NCBI RefSeq assembly: GCF_000382245.1
Contig: NZ_KB907862.1
Coordinates: forward strand, 186,001 to 250,000
DNA: 64,000 bases
Direction of reading: 5' to 3'
Source: Kushneria aurantia DSM 21353
Lineage (GTDB): Bacteria > Pseudomonadota > Gammaproteobacteria > Pseudomonadales > Halomonadaceae
Shown: piece by piece, positions 26,032 to 34,185 of the stretch
Position numbering within the stretch: the stretch's first letter is position 1
Layout: the number at the start of each line of letters is the position of its first letter
Notes under the pieces: generated by a model
Database searches by the model: none
Seen by the model: the letters and a program-made list of their open reading frames with translations, nothing else
Told to the model about the DNA's origin: nothing
Program-made: the position numbers and the translations under genes

Positions 26032-27746
26032 AGCTCATACCCCAGCCCCCCAAGATTCCGCTTGATCTCCGCTTCCAGCCGGTCACTTTCCTCGAATTGC
26101 TCTTTCAACTGCGCTGTCAGCCGCGCCATCTTATCGGCGAAGGGTTCGCCGTCTTCTTCCTGCGCGGCGGCGCCCACGTAGCGCCCTGGCGTCAACACGA
26201 AATCGTGTTTTTCGATGGCGGCGAGATCGGCGGAGGCGCAGAAGCCCGGTACGTCTTCAAACGCGTCGGTGCGCTGCCAGGTATGGAAAATGTCGGTGAC
26301 TCTGGCGATATCTTCACGGGTGAAGTCGCGCAGTACGCGGTCGCGCATATAGCCCTGCTGGCGGGCGTCGATAAACAGCACCTCCCCCTTGCGACGACGC
26401 TTCTCGACACCGTTGGGTGAAAGACCACCGGTTTTGTCGCGGGTCAGAAACCAGATGCAGGCGGGAATCTGGGTGTTGGTAAAGAGCTGGCCCGGCAGGG
26501 CGACGATGCACTCGACCAGATCTTTCTCGACGAGGCGGCGGCGAATCTCACCCTCGCCGCCGCTGTTGGAACTCATCGAGCCGTTGGCGAGCAGCAGCGC
26601 CATGCTGCCCACGGGGGCAAGGTGGTGCAGCATGTGCTGCAGCCAGGCGAAGTTGGCATTGCCTTTTGGCGGGGTGCCGTACTGCCAGCGTACATCCTCG
26701 GCCAGCGACTCGTGCCACCAGTCCTTGACGTTGAACGGCGGATTGGCCATCACGAAGTCGGCGCGCAGGTCCGGGTGCTGGTCATCGAGAAAGCTGTCGG
26801 CGTTTTTCCTGCCGAAGTTGAAGTCGATGCCGCGAATGGCCATGTTCATAGCGGCCAGCCGCCAGGTGGTGGGGTTGGACTCCTGACCGTAAATGGACAC
26901 GTGCTTCTTCTGCTCGGCGGGGTCGTAGTGGTGTTCTCGGGCGTGCTCTTCGATGAACTTGTCCGACGACACAAAGAACCCCCCGGAGCCCATCGCCGGG
27001 TCATACACCCGGCCCTTGTAGGGCTCCAGCATCTCGACGATCAGCGAGACGATGCTTTTTGGCGTGTAGTACTGCCCACCCTGCTTGCCTTCAGCAAGGG
27101 CAAACTGACCGAGGAAGTACTCGTAGACGTGGCCGAGAATGTCCTTGCTGCGCAGGTTAATCGGCTTGCCATTGAGCGTCGGCTGGGTAAAAGAGGTATC
27201 CGAGAAGGAGTTGATCAACCCGATCAGCTTGTCGTTATCGACCTGAAAGCGGCTGATGCCTTCCAGCACGCCCTTGAGCTTGTCGTTGCTCTTTTCGATG
27301 GCCTCCAGGGCGTTGTCGATCAGCCAGCTCACCGAGCGCAGGCGCACGTCTTCGCCCTTGCTGTTCTGCCAGAGCACCGAGCCAATGGGTAGTGCGGCGC
27401 TCTCTTTCAGCGTGCTCCAGCGCGCCTCTTTCGGCACCCAGAACACGTTGGCCTCGCGGTAGTAATCGAGGATTTCCAGCTCATCATTGAGCGCCTGCTC
27501 GTACTCGGCGTCGCTGTCGTAATCCTCGCGCGGCAGGTAGTAGATGTTGTCGTCGGCGTCATCCTTGAACAGCGCGAGCAGCTCGCGCTGGCGTTCCTCG
27601 AAAGCATCGGAGACATACTTCAGAAAGATCAGCCCCAGCACCACGTGCTTGTAGTTGGCGGCATCCAGGTTGTTGCGCAGCTTGTCCGCGGCTTTCCAGA
27701 GCTTGTCCTCGAGCGCCGTCAGAAATTTGTGCTCAGTATCGTCCAC
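26028..27746 (-). CDS. hsdM: Type I R-M methyltransferase subunit HsdM
   Basis: About 572 residues. The N-terminal helical domain (EDKLWKAADKLRNNLDAANY) is followed by the N6-adenine methyltransferase core, with the AdoMet motif DPAMGSGG near residues 249-256 and the catalytic NPPF near 335-338. It methylates adenines at sites chosen by HsdS. The GTG at 27746 is preferred because GAGG lies five bases upstream and homologues begin near DDTEHK; an ATG at 27779 would add 11 residues. The gene is intact, its TAA lying in the IS target duplication. Without HsdS neither methylation nor restriction by this system is expected. Confidence 0.94.
   Translation of the reverse strand: MDDTEHKFLTALEDKLWKAADKLRNNLDAANYKHVVLGLIFLKYVSDAFEERQRELLALFKDDADDNIYYLPREDYDSDAEYEQALNDELEILDYYREANVFWVPKEARWSTLKESAALPIGSVLWQNSKGEDVRLRSVSWLIDNALEAIEKSNDKLKGVLEGISRFQVDNDKLIGLINSFSDTSFTQPTLNGKPINLRSKDILGHVYEYFLGQFALAEGKQGGQYYTPKSIVSLIVEMLEPYKGRVYDPAMGSGGFFVSSDKFIEEHAREHHYDPAEQKKHVSIYGQESNPTTWRLAAMNMAIRGIDFNFGRKNADSFLDDQHPDLRADFVMANPPFNVKDWWHESLAEDVRWQYGTPPKGNANFAWLQHMLHHLAPVGSMALLLANGSMSSNSGGEGEIRRRLVEKDLVECIVALPGQLFTNTQIPACIWFLTRDKTGGLSPNGVEKRRRKGEVLFIDARQQGYMRDRVLRDFTREDIARVTDIFHTWQRTDAFEDVPGFCASADLAAIEKHDFVLTPGRYVGAAAQEEDGEPFADKMARLTAQLKEQFEESDRLEAEIKRNLGGLGYEL
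26036..26038 (-). other. Severed native start codon of hsdS
   Basis: Joining the two IS flanks at the target duplication recreates ATGAGCTCTAAGTGG in frame with the stranded hsdS codons, that is M-S-S-K-W. This ATG overlaps the 3' end of hsdM by 11 bases, a normal coupling arrangement for hsdM-hsdS pairs. Confidence 0.85.
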
Positions 27747-27821
27747 ATCTACCTCACAAAATGTACAGTCCCGAAACATTCAAGGAGCTGTTTCCGATAT
27801 TATCAGTGAAGATTTTCTCGA

Positions 27822-28988
27822 TCAGTTCGTGTCGCGACTCAACAATTCGATATAGCCACGATACGCAAACACTCGATTGCGCCTGTTGCCGGTCAATTCC
27901 TGCACCATACCCAGCTGCGTCTCCAATCCTTCCAGCACCCTGCCGATGGTAGCGGGCGTCAGCCCTGTCTCACGTTGAAGCGTGGCGACGTTCGCGATCG
28001 GATGACTGAAAAGGGCCTGCAGCACCTGGTTTGCCGAGCCCGAAAGACGGCCAAGCTCGCTCAGGCGCGCCCTGTCCTGCGCCAGTAGCGCATTCAACGA
28101 CTGCGCCGTGGCAACGGCATGGCGGGCGGTATCGGCGATGGCGTCGACGAAAAAGAGCAACCAGCTTTCCCAATCGCCGGTCAGCCTCACCTGCTGCAGC
28201 TGTTCGTAGTAGGCCTGGCGGTGGCGCTTGAAAAACACCGAAAGGTAAAGCAGCGGCTCGGCAAGAATACCGGCTTGCACCAGAATCAGCGGAATCAGCA
28301 GACGCCCGAGGCGGCCGTTGCCATCCATGAAGGGGTGAATGGTTTCAAACTGAACATGCGCCAGCGCGGCCTTGATAACCGCAGAAGTGGCGACGGGTTC
28401 ATCATTGAGAAAACGCTCGAAGGCGCTCCAGCAGTCGGCAAGCTGGTTGGCCGGTGGCGGTACGAAAGCCGCCTCGTCGGTGCGATGGCCGCCAATCCAG
28501 ACCTGATTCTGGCGAAACTCGCCCGGTCGGCGGTGCGTGCCACGGCCATTGGTCATCAGTTCCTGATGCAGTTCCAATACCAGGCGAAAGGTGATCGGGT
28601 GACCTTCGCGAATGCGCTGCACCCCCAGGTTGAGCGCGCGCACGTAGCAGGAGACCTCCTGTACGTCGTCCATCGGCACGCCGGGAATGCCGTCCATCTC
28701 GTAGACCATGAGATCGCTTAGCGAGGATTGGGTGCCCTCGATCTGCGAGGACATCACGGCTTCCTTGCGCACATAGCTGTAGAGGAAAAGCTGCGTATCC
28801 GGCAGCAGTGTCGAGATACCGTCCAGTCGCCCCAGCGCGACGAGCGCCTGCGAAAGACGCTCCTGCAGCTTGTTGTCCAGCAAAAGCGGCGGATCGGGCG
28901 GTAGCGGTGCCGGCACGAAGGCGCGGCAGCTTACGCCACCGGCGATGCCGGGAAGGTAATGGCCTGTCACCCCACGCTGCATGGGCAT
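27822..28988 (-). CDS. Fic-family protein with C-terminal winged helix
   Basis: A 388-residue protein. The AMP-transferase motif HPFMDGNGRLGR is complete at 218-229. An inhibitory-helix motif SSQIEG (80-85, with Glu84) lies on the N-terminal side, as in class II Fic proteins that keep themselves inactive. Residues about 335-388 look like a winged helix-turn-helix (NVATLQRETGLTPATIGRVL). Fic enzymes transfer AMP or similar groups to target proteins. It is the first gene of the leftward defence block, 75 bp before hsdM. Two tandem inverted repeats sit immediately upstream, suggesting autoregulation through its own DNA-binding domain. Confidence 0.9.
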   Translation of the reverse strand: MPMQRGVTGHYLPGIAGGVSCRAFVPAPLPPDPPLLLDNKLQERLSQALVALGRLDGISTLLPDTQLFLYSYVRKEAVMSSQIEGTQSSLSDLMVYEMDGIPGVPMDDVQEVSCYVRALNLGVQRIREGHPITFRLVLELHQELMTNGRGTHRRPGEFRQNQVWIGGHRTDEAAFVPPPANQLADCWSAFERFLNDEPVATSAVIKAALAHVQFETIHPFMDGNGRLGRLLIPLILVQAGILAEPLLYLSVFFKRHRQAYYEQLQQVRLTGDWESWLLFFVDAIADTARHAVATAQSLNALLAQDRARLSELGRLSGSANQVLQALFSHPIANVATLQRETGLTPATIGRVLEGLETQLGMVQELTGNRRNRVFAYRGYIELLSRDTN

Positions 28989-28998
28989 ACCCGCAAAT

Positions 28999-29023
28999 TG
29001 AAATAGTGCCCAAGACTATTTCA
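28999..29023. promoter_or_regulatory. fic operator 1: TGAAATAGT-N7-ACTATTTCA
   Basis: Perfect nine-base arms with a seven-base spacer, beginning 11 bases upstream of the fic start, so binding would cover the leader or promoter. It shares AAATAG / CTATTT with operator 2. Confidence 0.75.
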
Positions 29024-29037
29024 TTTTTCGCCATTTT

Positions 29038-29064
29038 TTAAAATAGCGGCAGCGGCTATTTTAA
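29038..29064. promoter_or_regulatory. fic operator 2: TTAAAATAGC-N7-GCTATTTTAA
   Basis: Perfect ten-base arms with the same seven-base spacer as operator 1; the two centres are 40 bp apart, close to four helical turns. No other gene starts within 150 bp, so these sites are assigned to fic. Confidence 0.75.
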
Positions 29065-29154
29065 CTTCTCTCGAAATCGATCCGAGCCGCCGGCCATGGC
29101 GATGGGGGATAACGCCGTTATGTACGGCAGGGAGGGAACACAGCAGAAGGCGGC

Positions 29155-29440
29155 TCAGTCGCTGTGGTTTGCCACCAGCCAGTGGCGCAGCACACCACGC
29201 CGTCCTCGAACACCTCGCTGGCGATCAGTTCGAACGGGGCCAGTGCCGCCATGCCCTGCGGACCCTGATAGTCGCAGATGGCGGGAATGCTGGTGGCGCC
29301 GTCGATCACCGGGCAGAGCAGGATACTGACCTCATCGATCAGCCCCGCCGCAATAGAGGCGCCGTTGAGAACACCACCGCCAGCTCGCGCTCGCCCCGCT
29401 CGCCCTGAAAGGGGGGCGGCGAGGCGGCGCCGTCGGGGCG
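29155..29440 (-). pseudogene. Remnant of a dihydrofolate reductase/RibD-C-type reductase
   Basis: The only recognisable coding content of the gap between fic and the cupin gene, apart from the fic operators. On the minus strand one frame reads GGGVLNGASIAAGLIDEVS and ILLCPVIDG, then PFELIASEVFEDGVV, which matches the C-terminal half of RibD_C/DHFR-family proteins. A one-base loss just after GVV shifts the frame; restoring it gives WLRHWLVANHSD and a stop at 29155-29157. The 5' part is frameshifted too and no proper start remains. Confidence 0.7.
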
Positions 29441-29485
29441 GGTCTCGGCGGTATCCTGACGCGCTCTGGCCGTTGTCCCCGAGCC

Positions 29486-29887
29486 TTACTTCCTGCCCTG
29501 GTACTCGTCGTCGGTGACCTTCTCCATCCAGCTGACCGGTGAGCCGTCGATCGACTCCTGGATGGCGATGTGGGTCATGGCGACTTCGGGCGAGGCGCCG
29601 TGCCAGTGCACTTCGTCGGCGGGAAACCAGACCACGTCACCGGGGCGGATCTCTTCGATGGGCCCGCCCTTGCGCTGTACGAGACCCAGCCCGGCTGTCA
29701 CGATAAGCGTCTGGCCGGCCGGGTGAGTGTGCCAGGCCGTGCGTGCGCCCGGCTCGAAGGTGACGGCGGCGCCGCTGGTGCGCCCCGGCGCTTCGGCGGC
29801 GAAAAGCGGGTCGAGCCGCACGGTGCCGGTAAAGTACTCTTCGGGCGGCTGAGCGGAAGGCTTGGAGCCTGCGCGACTGATATCCAT
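29486..29887 (-). CDS. Cytosolic cupin-domain protein
   Basis: A 133-residue single cupin without a signal peptide. The first motif has [17 protein letters not shown] and the second [17 protein letters not shown], so the metal-binding histidines (WHTH and later His) are present. It ends DDEYQGRK, closely mirrored by the exported cupin at 31242-31721 (DEQYNGQ). Such small cupins often accompany carboxymuconolactone-decarboxylase-like proteins and oxidoreductases. It diverges from a LysR gene, with an inverted repeat between them. Substrate unknown. Confidence 0.85.
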   Translation of the reverse strand: MDISRAGSKPSAQPPEEYFTGTVRLDPLFAAEAPGRTSGAAVTFEPGARTAWHTHPAGQTLIVTAGLGLVQRKGGPIEEIRPGDVVWFPADEVHWHGASPEVAMTHIAIQESIDGSPVSWMEKVTDDEYQGRK

Positions 29888-29931
29888 TGGGTGCTCTCCT
29901 GATCCAGGTTTTCAGGTTGACTTCAACAAGA

Positions 29932-29960
29932 GCATAGCAGTCCGAGACCCGCTGCTATGC
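29932..29960. promoter_or_regulatory. Inverted repeat GCATAGCAG-N11-CTGCTATGC between cupin and LysR
   Basis: Perfect nine-base arms with an 11-base spacer, 45 bases from the cupin start and 39 from the LysR start. Its size and position suit a LysR regulator binding site controlling both genes. Confidence 0.65.
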
Positions 29961-29998
29961 GTGTAATATCTTTTAGCACCCATGCAAAGAGTTCATAA

Positions 29999-30895
29999 AT
30001 GCTAAGAGAGAACATGACCGGCCTTGTCGCCTTTGCCAGTGTTGCCCGCGCCGGCACCTTTACCCGAGCGGCGGCGCAGCTGGGCGTGTCGCAGTCGGCG
30101 CTCAGCCACAGCGTGCGCGATCTCGAGGAGCGGCTGGGCATTCGGGTGCTGGCACGCACCACGCGCAAACTGGCGCCAACGGCAGAGGGCCAGCAGCTGC
30201 TGGACAGGGTAGGCCCTCTTCTGCAGGAGATCGAACACGAGCTGTGGTCGCTGATGGAGCAGCGCGACAAGCCAGCCGGCAAATTCCGCATTACCGCCAC
30301 CGACTACGCCGCCGATACGCTGCTGTGGCCCAGGTTGCGCCATGTTTTGCAGCAGTATCCGGAAATAAAGGTGGAGATCGTCAGCGACTATGAGCTGACC
30401 GATATTGTCGGCGACCAATTCGACGCCGGCGTGCGGCTCGGCGAGCAGGTCAGCGAGGGCATGATTGCGGTGCGCATTGGCCCCGATTTCGCCATGCGCG
30501 CGGTCGCCTCGCCGGACTACTTCAACGCCAACGGCCGGCCGCAAAATCCGCAGGAGCTGACCGGGCACAACTGTATCAATCTGCGCCTGCCTACCCACGG
30601 CGGCATCTATGCGTGGGAGTTCGAAAAGGACGGGCGCGAGATCAACGTCAAGGTCAACGGTCAGCTGACCTTTAACACCATCACGCCGATACTGAAGGCG
30701 GCCATCGACGGCTACGGTATCGGCTATGTACCGGAAGGGCTGGCGCAGGAGGCGATAGAGGCGGGGCAGCTGGAGGCGGTTCTGGAGGACTGGTCGCCCC
30801 CTTTCCCCGGCTATTTTCTCTATTATCCTCACCGGCGGCAGTCATCACCGGCCTTCTCGATTCTGGTAAAAGCGTTAAGTATGACGCAAGATTAA
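29999..30895 (+). CDS. LysR-family transcriptional regulator
   Basis: A 298-residue LysR protein. The winged helix is at residues about 6-64 (GLVAFASVARAGTFTRAA, LGVSQSALSHSVRDLEERLG), followed by RTTRKLAPTAEGQQLL and an effector domain. It resembles the group of single-target LysR regulators that sit beside reductases and cupins. The start may be the ATG at 29999 or, with AGAGAG upstream, the one at 30014. It probably regulates the divergent cupin and perhaps the exported cupin/CMD genes downstream. Confidence 0.88.
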   Translation: MLRENMTGLVAFASVARAGTFTRAAAQLGVSQSALSHSVRDLEERLGIRVLARTTRKLAPTAEGQQLLDRVGPLLQEIEHELWSLMEQRDKPAGKFRITATDYAADTLLWPRLRHVLQQYPEIKVEIVSDYELTDIVGDQFDAGVRLGEQVSEGMIAVRIGPDFAMRAVASPDYFNANGRPQNPQELTGHNCINLRLPTHGGIYAWEFEKDGREINVKVNGQLTFNTITPILKAAIDGYGIGYVPEGLAQEAIEAGQLEAVLEDWSPPFPGYFLYYPHRRQSSPAFSILVKALSMTQD

Positions 30896-31045
30896 ATGGC
30901 CTGATGCATGACCCTGTTTTTGATTTTTATGGCGCCTTGTACGATGTTGAAAAAATAAAATCTCTGGCCATTTTCTGATTTAAAACTTAATATTGGGAGG
31001 GCTTGCAGACCTCTCTTTCTCTTTCCCGAGCGTAAAATCTCGATC

Positions 31046-31072
31046 ATGAAAACACCTCATAAGTGTTTTCAT
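31046..31072. promoter_or_regulatory. Inverted repeat ATGAAAACAC-N7-GTGTTTTCAT
   Basis: Perfect ten-base arms and a seven-base spacer, in a long untranslated region upstream of the exported cupin. It is either an operator or a hairpin ending the LysR transcript. No T-run follows, which favours an operator. Confidence 0.55.
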
Positions 31073-31080
31073 ATCTCCTG

Positions 31081-31096
31081 CATGGCATCTGCCATG
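31081..31096. repeat. Palindrome CATGGCA-TC-TGCCATG
   Basis: Seven-base perfect arms with a two-base centre, nine bases after the previous inverted repeat. It may belong to the same regulatory region. Confidence 0.5.
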
Positions 31097-31241
31097 ATGT
31101 TGTGAAATTGTGTTTCGGCAATGCCGTAATATCGTTTAACGAGCAATTCGTCGCTTCTGTATTGAGGCGCTATAGCCGTCGATAGTGCAGTTTCCTGCGC
31201 CGAATGTCGTCAACGGCAACATCACTCAAGGGAGAAATGTC

Positions 31242-31721
31242 ATGAAAAAGGGAACGTTGATCGCCGCGCTGAGCAGCGTACTGCTGATCGGTACCGCGCA
31301 GGCACAGGAATCCGGCCAGCAGACGCAGATCACCCCTGCCGCCGAGCGCGATTCGCAGGTGGGTGGTGACGATATCTTTACCGGCCACGCTCTGATCAAT
31401 CCGCTGTTCGGCAGCAAGCAAGCCACTCGCGCCACTGCCGGCGAAGTGGTCTTTTCTCCCGGTGCGCGTTCCAACTGGCACACTCATCCCGCCGGTCAGA
31501 CGCTGGTGGTCACTTCGGGTACCGGCTGGGTGCAGGAAGAAGGTGGCGAGAAGCGTGAAATGAACGCCGGCGATGTCATCTGGGTACCGCCCGGCGTCAA
31601 GCACTGGCATGGCGCTACGGCGACCCATTCGGTCACCCATCTGGCCATCCAGGAAGAGGTTGACGGTAGCGCCGTGGAGTGGCTGGAAGCGGTCAGCGAC
31701 GAGCAGTATAACGGCCAGTAA
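31242..31721 (+). CDS. Exported cupin-domain protein
   Basis: A 159-residue protein with a signal peptide (residues 1-22, [17 protein letters not shown], then AQA and cleavage). The mature cupin has [19 protein letters not shown] and [17 protein letters not shown] with the metal-site histidines. The mature part is closely similar to the cytosolic cupin at 29486-29887. AAGGGAG upstream of the ATG at 31242 fixes the start. A hairpin and then the CMD lipoprotein follow on the same strand, so the two are probably co-transcribed and act together in the periplasm. Substrate unknown. Confidence 0.86.
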   Translation: MKKGTLIAALSSVLLIGTAQAQESGQQTQITPAAERDSQVGGDDIFTGHALINPLFGSKQATRATAGEVVFSPGARSNWHTHPAGQTLVVTSGTGWVQEEGGEKREMNAGDVIWVPPGVKHWHGATATHSVTHLAIQEEVDGSAVEWLEAVSDEQYNGQ

Positions 31722-31728
31722 TGGCCCG

Positions 31729-31756
31729 CTCGGTAATCGCCATGGCGGTTACCGAG
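31729..31756. other. Intergenic hairpin between exported cupin and CMD lipoprotein
   Basis: CTCGGTAA (31729-31736) pairs with TTACCGAG (31749-31756) and the inner CGCC-AT-GGCG extends the stem. No T-run follows. It may tune relative expression of the two genes. Confidence 0.55.
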
Positions 31757-31823
31757 GCGATCAGCCATCGCCGTTCATCATCCTGTTGTCGTCCATAAGT
31801 CGTCTATAAAAGGATCGATTACC

Positions 31824-32642
31824 ATGCGCTCCGGATATCTATTTGCCCTGCTGCCCATCGCTGCGCTCGTTTCGGCATGCAGCAGCACCCCCAGCGACTC
31901 CTCTTCGCAACGCTATACGCCCAGCCCTTCGCAGGCCGAAATGCGTCAGACGTCGCCGGCCTTTGCCCACTATACCCAGGATGTCGTCCTTGATGATCTC
32001 TGGAACCGGCCGGGGCTGAATCAGCGTGACCGCAGTATTGTCACCCTCTCCGCGCTGATCGCGCAGAACCAGACCATCGAGCTGCCGTTTCACTTCCGCC
32101 GCGCGCTGGATAACGGCGTCACGCCGCTGGAACTCTCCGAGCTGATTACCCATCTGGCTTTCTACAGCGGCTGGGCCAACGCCACTTCGGCGACGGCGAT
32201 TCTCAACGAGGTGTTCGACGAGCGCGGCATCAGCAATGCCGACACGCCGGCGATGCCCGAACAGCGCCTGCCGCTGGACGAGGAGGCCGAGCAGCAGCGC
32301 CAGAACATCGTGCAGGAGACTTACGGTGGCGTCTCGCCGGGCGTTTTGCACTACACCACCGACGTGCTCTTCCTCGATCTGTGGCTGCGTCCCGGGCTGG
32401 TACCGCGCGACCGTAGCCTGGTGACCGTCAGTGCGCTGGTCGCCACCGGCCAGGCGGAGCAGGTGACCTTCCACCTCAATCGGGCGATGGATAACGGCCT
32501 GAGCAAGGCGCAGGCGTCGGAAGTGCTGACCCAGCTGGCCTTCTATGCCGGCTGGCCGCGGGTCTTCTCCGCCATGCCGGTGTTCAAGTCGGTGTTTGAG
32601 GAGCGCGGCGTGCTGAATCAACCGGCAAACGACGCCTCGTGA
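31824..32642 (+). CDS. Carboxymuconolactone-decarboxylase-family lipoprotein (two CMD domains)
   Basis: A 272-residue protein. A lipobox LVSAC gives lipidated Cys19, so the protein is anchored in a membrane facing the periplasm. Two CMD-like repeats follow (about 45-130 and 170-255). Both contain the pattern LW-RPGL-RDRS-VT-SAL-A and later HF/HL-RA-DNG with LAFY-GW. The CxxC pair of AhpD peroxidases is absent, so alkylhydroperoxidase chemistry is unlikely. It follows the exported cupin. Export of a double CMD protein is unusual, and its substrate is unknown. Confidence 0.85.
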   Translation: MRSGYLFALLPIAALVSACSSTPSDSSSQRYTPSPSQAEMRQTSPAFAHYTQDVVLDDLWNRPGLNQRDRSIVTLSALIAQNQTIELPFHFRRALDNGVTPLELSELITHLAFYSGWANATSATAILNEVFDERGISNADTPAMPEQRLPLDEEAEQQRQNIVQETYGGVSPGVLHYTTDVLFLDLWLRPGLVPRDRSLVTVSALVATGQAEQVTFHLNRAMDNGLSKAQASEVLTQLAFYAGWPRVFSAMPVFKSVFEERGVLNQPANDAS

Positions 32643-32665
32643 TGAGCGCTTTTGCCTGACCCTCC

Positions 32666-32696
32666 CAACGCGGCGCCCCTTGAAGGCGCCGCGTTG
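32666..32696 (+). terminator. Strong hairpin after the CMD lipoprotein
   Basis: Perfect 12-bp arms CAACGCGGCGCC and GGCGCCGCGTTG (32666-32677 and 32685-32696) with a seven-base loop. The following sequence (TGGTTGG) is poor in T, so termination may be partial. Confidence 0.65.
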
Positions 32697-32855
32697 TGGT
32701 TGGGGCAGCGTCCGCAGCTTTTTGATCCCTCGCGCGCGAGGGATTCATGAACTGAGCTCCGGAGTGCTATCGCCCGGTCGCTGTTATCAATGGCCGTGCC
32801 CTGATCTAGCCTGATGGGCATGGATGACAGAGGTGAAGATCAGGGAGATGAGCCA

Positions 32856-33617
32856 ATGAGTGACTATTTCGCAGACAGGGTGGCACTGGTCACCGGCGCT
32901 GCCATGGGCATGGGGTTTGCGACCGCCAGGGCTTTTGCACAGGAAGGCGCCAGGGTGGTGCTCTCCGATATCGATCGCGATGAGCTCGAAAAGAGCGTGC
33001 AGCGCCTGCGCGACGAGGGTTTCGAAGTGACCGGGATTGGCTGCGACGTCACCCGCGAGGAGCAGGTCGCCAGCCTCGTCGCGCAGACCGTGGCCACCTA
33101 TGGACGGCTGGATGCCGCCTTCAACAATGCCGGCGTGCAGAGCGATGCCGCCGAGACCGCCGACGCCACCAGCGAGGAGTTCCATCGCGTCAATGCGATC
33201 AATCTGTTCGGCGTCTGGTGCTGCATGAAGTACGAACTGGCGCAGATGCGCGAGCAGGGTAGCGGCGCCATCGTTAATTGCTCGTCGCTGGGTGGCCTGG
33301 TGGGACTGCCGGGGCGCTCGATCTATCACGGCACCAAGCACGGCGTGGTCGGCATGACCAAAAGTACCGCGCTGGAGTACGCCTCGCGCGGTATTCGGGT
33401 CAACGCCGTCTGCCCCGGCACCATCGATACCCCCATGGTGTCGAGAATGGTGGAAAGCGGCGATCTGCCACTGGACGAGATCCTCAAGGAGCAGCCGATC
33501 GGCCGTCTCGGTCGGCCCGAGGAGATCGCCAGCGCCGTGGTATGGCTGTGCGGGCCGGGCTCGACCTTCGTGATCGGTCATTCCCTGCCGGTCGATGGTG
33601 GCTTTACCGCCCACTGA
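32856..33617 (+). CDS. SDR-family oxidoreductase
   Basis: A 253-residue classical SDR. The cofactor motif TGAAMGMG is near residue 14, the NNAGV motif is FNNAGV, and the catalytic Ser and YHGTK are present (SSLGGL, then YHGTK). The C-terminal LPVDGGFTAH is typical. The ATG at 32856 has GGGAG upstream and begins a normal SDR N-terminus; an in-frame ATG at 32814 lacks this. An acidic residue after the second strand (LSDIDRD) suggests NAD rather than NADP. Substrate unknown. Confidence 0.9.
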   Translation: MSDYFADRVALVTGAAMGMGFATARAFAQEGARVVLSDIDRDELEKSVQRLRDEGFEVTGIGCDVTREEQVASLVAQTVATYGRLDAAFNNAGVQSDAAETADATSEEFHRVNAINLFGVWCCMKYELAQMREQGSGAIVNCSSLGGLVGLPGRSIYHGTKHGVVGMTKSTALEYASRGIRVNAVCPGTIDTPMVSRMVESGDLPLDEILKEQPIGRLGRPEEIASAVVWLCGPGSTFVIGHSLPVDGGFTAH

Positions 33618-33678
33618 CAAAAGCCGAGGCCGCGACGCCCGCCGCGGTCCATTGCGTGATGCCGGGAGGTCGCACGAT

Positions 33679-34140
33679 ATGATCAGTGTACGTCATCTGC
33701 TGTATGGGGCCTGCCTGCTGGCCGCTCTGCCGAGCGTCACGGTGCAGGCCGCAGCGCCATCCGATGAAAGAGGAGCCAACGCCATGGAGATCGTCTTTAC
33801 CGTCGACGACCAGTCCATAACCGCGTCCATCGACGATACCGCGGCCGGACGGGCTTTTGTCGACATGCTGCCGCTGGAGCTCGAGCTTACCGACTACGGC
33901 AACGGCACCGAGAAGGTCGCCGATCTGCCCGGCAGTCTCCCCGGCGACGACGCGCCGGCCGGCTATCAGCCCGGCGTGGGGGATATCACCCTGTTTGCGC
34001 CCTGGGGTAATCTGGCCATCTTCCGCAAGGATTTCGGCTATGCCCGCGGGCTGGTCAAGCTGGGCCGATTCACCGCATCGTTCGATGCCATCGACCGTGA
34101 TGGCCCGGTGCCGGTGCGTATCAGCAGGGCCTCGCCATAA
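33679..34140 (+). CDS. Exported cyclophilin-like domain protein
   Basis: A 153-residue protein. A signal peptide (VRHLLYGACLLAALPSVTVQ) precedes a cyclophilin-like fold domain. The family-like segments are LPLELELTDYGNGTEK, PAGYQPGVGDITLFAPWGNL and FGYARGLVKLGRF. Proteins of this family are uncharacterised and not proven peptidyl-prolyl isomerases. GGGAGG upstream supports the ATG at 33679. It is preceded by the SDR gene and followed closely by a Bcr/CflA pump on the same strand. Confidence 0.8.
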   Translation: MISVRHLLYGACLLAALPSVTVQAAAPSDERGANAMEIVFTVDDQSITASIDDTAAGRAFVDMLPLELELTDYGNGTEKVADLPGSLPGDDAPAGYQPGVGDITLFAPWGNLAIFRKDFGYARGLVKLGRFTASFDAIDRDGPVPVRISRASP

Positions 34141-34185
34141 CGCCTCTTTCGCCATCACGATGACCACAATGCCGGTGGACTCAGC

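Larger units (their letters stand above)
30896..31241. other. Gene-free regulatory stretch before the exported cupin
   Basis: A 346-base AT-richer gap without a credible ORF. It holds two perfect palindromes (31046-31072 and 31081-31096) about 150-200 bases upstream of the exported cupin, described separately. The remainder shows nothing recognisable. Confidence 0.6.

Noticed and set aside
28999-29064. The two fic repeats as the start of a CRISPR array
   Set aside because: They are inverted, not direct, repeats and only two occur.
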